64,000 bases of DNA from Amphiduros pacificus (Eukaryota > Annelida > Polychaeta > Phyllodocida > Hesionidae). Positions 56,879-64,000 of the stretch are shown here, piece after piece (within the stretch, counting starts at the first letter, position 1; each line of letters starts with the position of its first letter). Where the stretch lies: positions 74,034,570 to 74,098,569 of the forward strand of contig OX439000.1 in the NCBI GenBank assembly GCA_949316495.1. Direction: 5' to 3'. The notes under the pieces are model-generated. The model had not been told where the DNA came from. It did no database searches and worked only from the letters and a program-made list of their open reading frames with translations. A program made the position numbers and the translations under genes.

Positions 56879-57539
56879 GCTTGCACACTTTTTACTGTCA
56901 TTTCCAAATTTGGCTCAGTATACATGTTTAGGATATCGGAAAGAGAAGAAAATTGGAGAAAAAAATACATTTCTGTAAATAATTCAAATAACTCCACATG
57001 TCTCAAATATACATCCTACATGTCTCCAATATACATCCTGGTCAAATTCAACTACTTCAAGCAGAATTTTGTGACCAAATGTCCCATGTTTCAATAAAAT
57101 ATCCTGTGTCACACAAAAAAGCATTAGTCACAATGTCAACAAAATCTGAAATCCTTTGACTGTCAACCCTGGATCTAGTTTAAAAGACTCAGCTCAAATA
57201 TCTATTGAGTTTTTGATTTGTAAATGAATTAAAAGAAGACATACTAAATCTTTCATGAATTTTTCGTGAATTTCACAAATGTTGAATAAAATGTTGGTTC
57301 TAATCTTAACAAGTATGACTATTATTAGAGCTGTTGGCCATTGCAAAGATTCCAACAACATAAGTAGGACATCACTATTTCATTGATAAAAAGTCACTGC
57401 TCCTTCAAATACATGAAATGGTACACCAAAACCAACTAAATAATTTACATATATCTCTGTTCAGAAGGAATCAATATTACACATAACAATCCAGATATCA
57501 ATGGATATGAATCCACAGTTGGCATTGGGTGATACATGA

Positions 57540-57690
57540 GGACCATCTCTACATATTAGTTGGTGGCGTCATGTGATATCCAGTGGTGATGAGTGGGACA
57601 CAGGCACTGGTTGTCCATATCCATTCCTAAAAAGGATTAAATGTAACATAGTAACAATTGCAACATGTTATATTACTACTAATGAACTAA
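57540..57690. repeat. right-arm module, copy 2
   Basis: Contains CACTGGTTGTCCATATCCAT and ACATAGTAACAATTGCAACA. Direct counterpart of 58560-58710 and complement of the left-arm stretch near 50940-50975. Confidence 0.65.
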
Positions 57691-57939
57691 ATCAACAAAA
57701 ATTAAAATGTCACATTTTCTGTGTTACCCTGAGAAATAATATGCTTTTGTCCATTTAAGTGCAAAACATTGGGGGGGGGGAGGAGGGTGCATGTGAAATA
57801 GTTTCTCACAGCACAGTCTTATTGCATCGCAAGGGAAAAAATATTTTGACTTTTGAAATCATAAAATTATAATTATAAAATTAGAATACAACTCAAGCTT
57901 CCTACTTTTTATACTTTCTTATTCATATTCACTCGCTGA

Positions 57940-58060
57940 TGATGAGTGATGCATGGTGATCATCTGTTCCTACTCGTTGGTGATGTTGAGTGATGCACAG
58001 TGCCCATCTGGCCATTCTAGCTGGTGTCCCTGAGTGATGCATTGTGATGCATTCCTGAAA
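57940..58060. repeat. 44-bp minisatellite, right arm, about 2.5 copies
   Basis: Complement of the left-arm 44-bp unit: GGTGATGTTGAGTGATGCAC with CATCTG spacing. Confidence 0.8.
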
Positions 58061-58394
58061 TGATAATATGTGATTAGACTGCAACAAACTTAAGTTATGC
58101 TTATACTGTAAATAGTTCTAAGATATCCTGGCCTTTCACAAAATTCAGGGGGTAAGGGGCTTAGGAGCAATTTCCAACTGACAGTAGTTTCCAACAAGGT
58201 CCGAAATTGGTGTATAAAAACCTGCATGAAAAGTAACTTTATGTATGTCAAGTTTATTCGGGAAAACACTGTTTAACTGATAACCAATTAAAGTGGCAAT
58301 TTGTCTGCATCAGTGATTGAGATTTGTACAATCATTCAAACTGTACAACTGTTACAATTTACATTCAATTTAATAAATCAATTACTTGATACTA

Positions 58395-58615
58395 CATACC
58401 AGCTGCTGACGATGAGTGAAGCATGGTGATCATCTGTTCATACCAGCTGGTGACGCTGAGAAATGCACATTGACCATCTGCACATACTCCCTGGTGACGA
58501 TGAGTGAAGCATGGTGATCATCTGTTCATACCAGCTGGTGACGCTGAGTAATGCACAGTGACCATCTGCACATACCCCCTGGTGACGTTGAGTGATGCAC
58601 TGGTTGTCCATATCC
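58395..58615. repeat. 44-bp minisatellite, right arm, about 5 copies
   Basis: Units such as CCAGCTGGTGACGCTGAGTA with ATGCACAGTGACCATCTGCA, the complement of 50955-51250. Confidence 0.88.
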
Positions 58616-58767
58616 ATTAATAGAAAAGATTATATGTTTACCACAATATTCACTTTTGGAGACACAATAACATTTGCATCATGTTATATTATTACTTATG
58701 AATTAGATCTATATACATGAAAAGAAAAGTAATATCCAAAGAAAAAAAGATAACTTGTTTTTCAGTT

Positions 58768-59454
58768 GTAATATTGACTGACACTTATTAAAATTAACAA
58801 GGCAAACCCTCATAGTTTATCAATGAGTATTATAGCTCTATCTTGTCTACAACGTGGCAAATTCCTGTCTGTAAATTTTAAAAATTGAAAGAGTTCTACT
58901 AGATTCCTGGTTGCAAGGTGTTTTCAAATTTGTTGTAAAACTGAATGACACTTGTTAAAATTAACAAGGCATACCCACGTTGTTTATTCATTGAAAATTG
59001 GAAGAATTCTAATAAATTCCTGTCTGCAAAGTGTTGTCAAATTGGTTGTTAAGCTGACTGACACTTCTTAAAACTAATAACAAAGTATACTCACGTAGTT
59101 AAACAATGTATATGAGAAGAAGTAAATGCTTTATCACCCTCCAAAACGAGTAAATTACATCGAAAATGGGAAGAATTCTGCTTAATTCCTGTCTGCAAAG
59201 TGTGTTGTTGATGCCATTTTGTACCACGTGATCAAAAACAGCCAATGAGAGGCATTCAGTGGATTTTGTTAGAAGCGCTCTGATTGGCTGCTTTATAACT
59301 ACGTCAGAGACCGGATACGCGCTAGGAACCAATCAAAAAACCGGAAACGCGCTACGGACCAATCAGATTCTAGAGTGTTCTGCGCATGCTTGCGCGCTAG
59401 ATAGTTATCCCTAGAATCTGATTGGTTCTAATATGACCCGAATGGCCCCTCATA
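58768..59454 (-). repeat. foldback right terminal inverted repeat
   Basis: Inverted counterpart of 49559-50860, with the same subrepeat words in complement (ACTGACACTT, AATTCCTGTCTGCAAA). Confidence 0.8.
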
Positions 59455-59460
59455 GAAGAC

Positions 59461-59510
59461 AGACGTCTTTTAAAATCACTGAGCCACGTATCACCCCATG
59501 GCTGTTTTGT
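59461..59510 (-). mobile_element. SINE (second family), A-box half split off by the foldback element
   Basis: The minus strand reads ACGTGGCTCAGTGATTTTAA, then AGACGTCTGTCTTC. Together with 49250-49558 it makes one tRNA-like head, the break lying in the anticodon-arm region. Confidence 0.7.
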
Positions 59511-59519
59511 ATAAACTTT

Positions 59520-59835
59520 TCAGCATTGTATAAAAATCGAAATTAGCTCAATCAAATTACAGTTTCTTTTTGCTAATGTCTCGATTTGCAAAAAAAGATT
59601 ATATGTTAATGATGATTTCACCTTTGTTTTTTGTATAAAGTCATTGTTATTTATACACTCTGCCAATACAAAAAATATTTCAATTCTATATGTTTTGATG
59701 TCCATATTGCTAAGATAAAACTTCAAAATGAAGATTTCACCTTCAGCATAAAAAAACATACTTGACCCAACCGGGAATTGAACCCCAGACTTTTAGCATG
59801 GCAGACAGATGTCTTATCCACTGAGCCATGTTGAA
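59520..59835 (-). mobile_element. tRNA-derived SINE of the second family, intact order
   Basis: Minus strand: CATGGCTCAGTGGATAAGAC (A box), TCTGGGGTTCAATTCCCGG (B box), then GTTGGGTCAAGTATG and a body containing GAAGGTGAAATCTTCATTTT. It stands head-to-tail with the split copy, so the two formed a tandem before the foldback insertion. Confidence 0.75.
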
Positions 59836-59984
59836 AAGTATGCTTTGAATTTCTCACTGGTAAATCACACAAATCGTCAATATCTTTATCACTTAATCAA
59901 GTTATTTTACAAAAGATATTCAATAATTTCACACAACAGCCTAGGTTAAATTTATAGACTAAAATATTCCAAAATATTTTTGTC
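59836..59984. other. AT-rich spacer
   Basis: Nothing recognised. Confidence 0.4.
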
Positions 59985-61310
59985 TAAGATGATATCAAAA
60001 GTAATGCAAAGAGATCTAAAGAAGAAGTAGATATCTACAACTCATGTCTCAGTTAAATTTAAGACAACATTTTCTAGTTGATTCTCTGTATGTATATTTA
60101 AAATATGGCCTAGTTTCTCTAGCCAATCACAGATCAGTATTGCTCTACTTTATATCACATAATGCTTGCACAACACAATGGTTTATAGGTGGCCTCTATA
60201 AACTCACTGCAGACATGAAATGAGACATGCCCATTATGCAACCTGGTGGCAAGCAATTCAAGATGTAGATTTCTATAATTTCTTAAGAAGATTTATGATA
60301 ATATTAAATGAAAGACTGTGACACAATACATAACAGCTTTGCAACAGAAATATCATGACTGCGATTCATAATAGTAATTCTTGTTTGATTTGGTTACAAA
60401 TTAAAGGAAATAAATAAACTCAAAACTATTTTTTTAAAACTTGTGAATTGCCAGTTGTCATCAACAAAGAAGCTGAAGCTTATCTGAAGAAATAAATTAA
60501 AGACAACAAATAAACCCAAATCTAATTTTTGAAGACTTGATAATTGAAAGTACGTGTACATATATAGTCATTAACAAAAAGATCTGAGCTTACCTGACAA
60601 TACTGATTAGTGTGACATTTTTCAGTTTTGCTACTGCTTGTGGTGATTATTTTCTTATCCACCCAGTATATGATGGTGAAAATTGAAATCAAGGCTCATT
60701 CATTTCTTATCCAAAGTGTGATATAAAGTAAACAGCTTTGTATCTTCACTGTTGAAAAGAATGATTTTGAAATTTGGAGAAATTGAAATTGATTATACCA
60801 TGTGATAGGCATGAAATATACATTCATGCACTGATATCAATATATTGATCTTCAGAATATGTACTCAAATCAGTTTCAGTGCTTTGTGAGTCCATATTTT
60901 AAAACAGATAAGGTATGGCCACTCGTTCATTACTTGTATAATAGTCTCGTTTCACTCGACATTATACTGCGTAATGATCATGTGACCATACCTTATCCTA
61001 TACATAAGGTTAGCATGTAATTATTTCCATTGAATATGAGGTGTGTTGTATAATGTCTAGACACATTTTATATATTTTGACTTGAACCCATAAAACAGAA
61101 AATTGTAACATAACAAAGAAAGTTAGTGATTGGATTGGTGCATCATCCTGGAGAAGTCATATGGAAAGTAGTCCAGTAGGATGTTAGTTTCAAAGGAGCT
61201 AATGTATTGATATGTACTCAATGAATTCACTCATAACAGAAATCAAGATGGCCGAATGCTGGTTGAGAATGTTCTTGATTTCTCTGAAGGGAAGTACACA
61301 TCATGAAATT
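59985..61310 (+). repeat. dispersed repeat family, copy C (longest)
   Basis: Contains in one piece the parts seen separately at 10400-10870 and 13385-14555 (GATGATATCAAAAGTAATGC, ATGAAATGAGACATGCCCAT, AGATCTGAGCTTACCTGACA, AGAAATCAAGATGGCCGAA). It has an internal duplication of TTAAAGACAACAAATAAACC near 60400-60520. No coding region or clear termini, so the class is unknown. Confidence 0.7.
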
Positions 61311-61494
61311 ACAAAAAGTATAGTTCGTTTTTAAATAGTTTGTCATTATTTTGAGAGATTATGGAAAAGATTAGTAGTTTTGTATAATCATGAAATGTCT
61401 TCCGAGCTATTTTTTATTGAAACTGTTCGTTGTAGTATTTTCTCCGCAATTCGTGGAAGACGTTTATGACCAAGCTAGCACGTTGAGACCGAAC

Positions 61495-62218
61495 ATTTGT
61501 GGCGTAGCTGGCATGTTATTACCAGATCAAGTGAGATCTCCCAAATATGGCTGAGCTGGCATGATGTTACCAGATCAAGTTAGATCTCCCAAATATGGCT
61601 GAGCTGGCATGTTGTTACCAGATCAAGTGAGATCTCCGAGATATGGCTTAGCTGGCATATCAAGTGAGATCTCCCAAATATGGCTGAGCTGGCATGTTTT
61701 TACCAGATCAAATGAGATCTCCCAAATATGGCTGAGCTGGCATGTTGTTACCAGATCAAGTGAGATCTCCCAAATATGGCATAGCTGGCATATTGTTACC
61801 AGATCAAGTGAGATCTCCCAGATATGGCTTAGCTGGCATGTTATTACCAGATCAAGTGAGATCTCCCAAATATGGCTTAGCTGGCATATTGTTACCAGAT
61901 CAAGTGAGATCTCCCAGATATGGCTTAGCTGGCATGTTATTACCAGATCAAGTGAGATCTCCCAGATATGGCTTAGCTGGCATGTTGTTACCAGATCAAG
62001 TGAGATCTCCCAGATATGGCTTAGCTGGCATGTTATTACCAGATCAAGTGAGATCTCCAAGTGATGAACTAGCTGGAGTGTTATTACCAGATCAAGTGAG
62101 ATCTTCCAGATATGGCTTAGCTGGAGTGTTATTACCAGATCAAGTGAGATCTCCCAGTGATGAACTAGCTGGAGTGTTATTACCAGATCTAGTGAGATCT
62201 CCCAAATATTTGGCTTAG
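61495..62218. repeat. 48-bp minisatellite, about 15 copies
   Basis: The unit is GCTGGCATGTTGTTACCAGA, TCAAGTGAGATCTCCCAAAT, ATGGCTTA. Distal units have GGAGTG for GGCATG and GTGATGAA for ATATGGCT, alternating, so a two-unit block was amplified at the right end. 48 is a multiple of three, so both strands stay open; not taken as coding. Confidence 0.95.
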
Positions 62219-62759
62219 CTGGGGTGCTGTTGTTATCAAATCAAATGCGACCTGTCACTTATAGTTTAGCTAGCGTGTGAGATGAGCATGCTAGGACAAA
62301 CGGACCGTATAGCACTATCCTTTGATAAATTATGACTATCAAAATTATAAAACTGAACAATTTCCAATGCCCACTGAACCGTTTTAATCTACTCACATTT
62401 GCACATTTACGTAAGTTATGAATATTCTCCATCCGTAAATAGCCTCTTTAATTGTTCTGCAGCCAAAGCAGTGAGTCAGCATCTGTTTAGTGTGACCTTC
62501 AACTCCCAGGTGATATGAATATGTCTCATTCCATAACAGTATCTCTCAACAATAATCCAATCTCCCCTAATGACCAGGTAAATATGCACACCTTGCTATG
62601 CATGTGAGCGTGGTGTGAGTGACTTTATGACAGATGTCGATGCTGCCTATGGGATACTGGGTGTGTGTCGCGTAGCTACCATGTGCACCCTAGCCTCTCA
62701 TTCATATTCATGAGAGCATTTTCTTCATTCATTGATCTCAACTATATGTTAGGGCAGAC
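62219..62759. other. spacer upstream of a possible first exon
   Basis: Unique sequence with a balanced base composition, which may include promoter elements of the exon ending at 62935. Nothing specific recognised. Confidence 0.35.
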
Positions 62760-62935
62760 GAGATTGGGGGATGCATTCAGTTTGGGCTGTGTATCTGATG
62801 ACTACGTAGTGCTTGTATTGGGAGTGAGGAATTAATGTATGAACGTGGAGTAGTTATTGGCAGAGAGTGGAGGCAAAGTACGCCGCAGACTTCCCCAGAC
62901 CTCACACCGCACCCAAACGCCCAAAAAACACAGAG
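62760..62935 (+). other. possible non-coding first exon with a strong donor
   Basis: AACACAGAG|GTAAGTACC is an almost perfect 5' splice site. The sequence before it is richer in G and C than its surroundings (CGCCGCAGACTTCCCCAGAC) and has no long open frame, in keeping with a 5' UTR exon. The start is a guess. No downstream acceptor can be assigned inside the window. Confidence 0.35.
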
Positions 62936-63359
62936 GTAAGTACCACAAGGCCATTCGCTATCCTTCATCTTATTAATGTTGATAACTAAAAGGAGTAGCT
63001 GTGGGATTTATTTGATATTTCCATATTCCTGAGGGACATTGCATGCATCAGGTACATTTGCACAGCGCAATTTGACCAGACGCATTTAGAGATGAGATGA
63101 TTGAGTCACATGCGCTTCCACAATAATGGCCAGCCACAAGCCATGCGCCTACTTTCAATGTAAAACTTGATTTAATTCTGTTAAATCAGATCTGCTAGAG
63201 TCTGAAATGTGATAACAAAAAGGAAAGATAATCATCAATTGTAGAAAGATATTTGATATTTTTAGGCATGATCTTCAAGAGCTCTCACGTTTGTATTATT
63301 CAGGTTAATATGGTAACACACATTTCAGATTAGTGGTTTATTAATATAAAGAGATTTGC

Positions 63360-63880
63360 TATGTGACGCGCCTTAAATGGTTGACTCCTTGCGCCGTCCG
63401 AGAAAGACGGGTCGGGGCGGCCGAGACAGGGCGGCCCACCGGGGACCTTGCCGGGCTTTACCGACTACACGTTGCGCACATATTGTCTTCTTACAGTCAT
63501 CAGCGACCCGTCTTCGAGACATCTTGAGGCGGTGACAAGTGGGCAAAGCCAATGTAGTTTGGTCATTTAATGGTAGCGGTGAGACACGGCCACTGCACGG
63601 GGAATGACAGAGGACCGCTCCGGTCACAGTGCCACCAGACCCGTGATCTTTACCTGACTCCTACCTTTAATGGTTATTGACACAACATCTAACCACAACC
63701 GTGCCCTAATGGCCGTCACTATCGATCCCCCCTTTGTTATCCAGCACACTTAACTTGCGTGTTGAAATTTCACTTGATTCCTGGCGCGGGACACGAGGTC
63801 CTTATCGGATAAGGATGAGACCTCCCCGCGAGCAGATCATTCTTCTCGGCATCTCTGAATCATCTCGACGCGCAAACAGC
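63360..63880. promoter_or_regulatory. CpG-rich block
   Basis: Many CpG dinucleotides (GACGGGTCGGGGCGGCCGAG; GGACACGAGGTCC; CCCCGCGAGCAG) in contrast with the AT-rich, CpG-poor rest of the window. It might be an unmethylated promoter or first exon of a gene extending right. Frames on both strands are short and I recognise none; resemblance to rRNA could not be shown. Confidence 0.45.
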
Positions 63881-64000
63881 CTCCCGCAAACTCTTATATC
63901 CTTATATTTCCGTAGTTTCTATATTTTTCTTTAACTATTTGATTAAAAAAGAATTCTTCTTATATAATTTAAATATGGATCTTAAACAAATCCAAATGTC

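Larger units (their letters stand above)
49559..59454. mobile_element. 9.9-kb foldback DNA element with 6-bp target duplication
   Basis: The left end TATGAGGGGCCATTCGGGTC and the right end are inverted copies: the outermost 45 bp are identical, and about 269 bp match with some 13 differences by eye. Homology then continues less perfectly for well over a kilobase. GAAGAC flanks both sides (49553-49558 and 59455-59460), and joining the flanks restores a SINE tRNA head. Inside are mirrored minisatellites, a nested TA element and a LINE scrap; no transposase or other long coding region is visible. The 6-bp duplication and the tRNA-like target recall Dada transposons, which prefer small-RNA genes. 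Polintons also make 6-bp duplications, but I see none of their coding or end features. Confidence 0.88.

Noticed and set aside
49559-59454. Polinton/Maverick
   Set aside because: The 6-bp duplication and long inverted ends fit, but there are no coding traces of that class, and the ends do not have its usual AG...CT termini.
59761-59832. Functional tRNA gene
   Set aside because: A and B boxes are present, but the B box is GGTTCAATTCC, the stems are imperfect and it continues into the SINE body shared with 49250-49558.
61609-62218. 151 and 158-codon frames on both strands
   Set aside because: 48-bp units divisible by three; no coding context.

Overview
The window is AT-rich animal nuclear DNA. 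Genes are spliced, with GT-AG introns of about 0.2 to 2.5 kb. Other marks are long minisatellites, tRNA-derived SINEs ending in (GTTT)n tails, fragments of non-LTR retrotransposons with ATT-rich tails, and several DNA-transposon relics. This suits a marine invertebrate, most likely a mollusc. That assignment rests on repeat style and protein similarity recalled from memory, not on a search.

Two protein genes are recognisable, both on the minus strand. One is a divergent Rab GDP-dissociation-inhibitor-like gene of 11 exons (17281-26328; about 461 codons by my model). The other is a mitochondrial GrpE nucleotide-exchange factor of 3 exons (36185-38591; 226 codons). A plus-strand pair of exons (14711-14858 and 15132-15229) may be the 3' end of an unrecognised gene. 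A likely non-coding first exon with a strong donor (ending 62935), followed by a CpG-rich block (63360-63880), may start a gene that runs off the right edge.

The rest is mostly repeats. At least 15 tandem arrays with different units (13, 16, 18, 19, 20, 22, 34, 40/41, 44, 48 and 68 bp) fill roughly a fifth of the window; the largest is 68 bp x about 68 copies at 29447-34105. Two arrays of the same 19-bp unit (23955-25156 and 39110-39716) share flanking sequence on both sides, so the array appears to be carried inside a mobile element.

The most striking object is a 9.9-kb foldback element at 49559-59454. It has long inverted arms whose outermost 45 bp match exactly, a 6-bp GAAGAC target duplication, and an insertion point inside the tRNA-like head of a SINE. 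No transposase is visible. Each end carries a hairpin and a cluster of five CCAAT boxes. The arms contain 22-bp and 44-bp minisatellites that mirror each other, a nested TA-flanked 604-bp element and a truncated LINE. Other mobile DNA includes a 1518-bp TTAA-flanked element just 3' of the GrpE gene, two near-identical 473-bp direct repeats around a 1.26-kb interior (40076-42285), three copies of one SINE family, a GGATCC-bearing MITE, and a dispersed repeat family seen at about 10.4, 13.4 and 60 kb.
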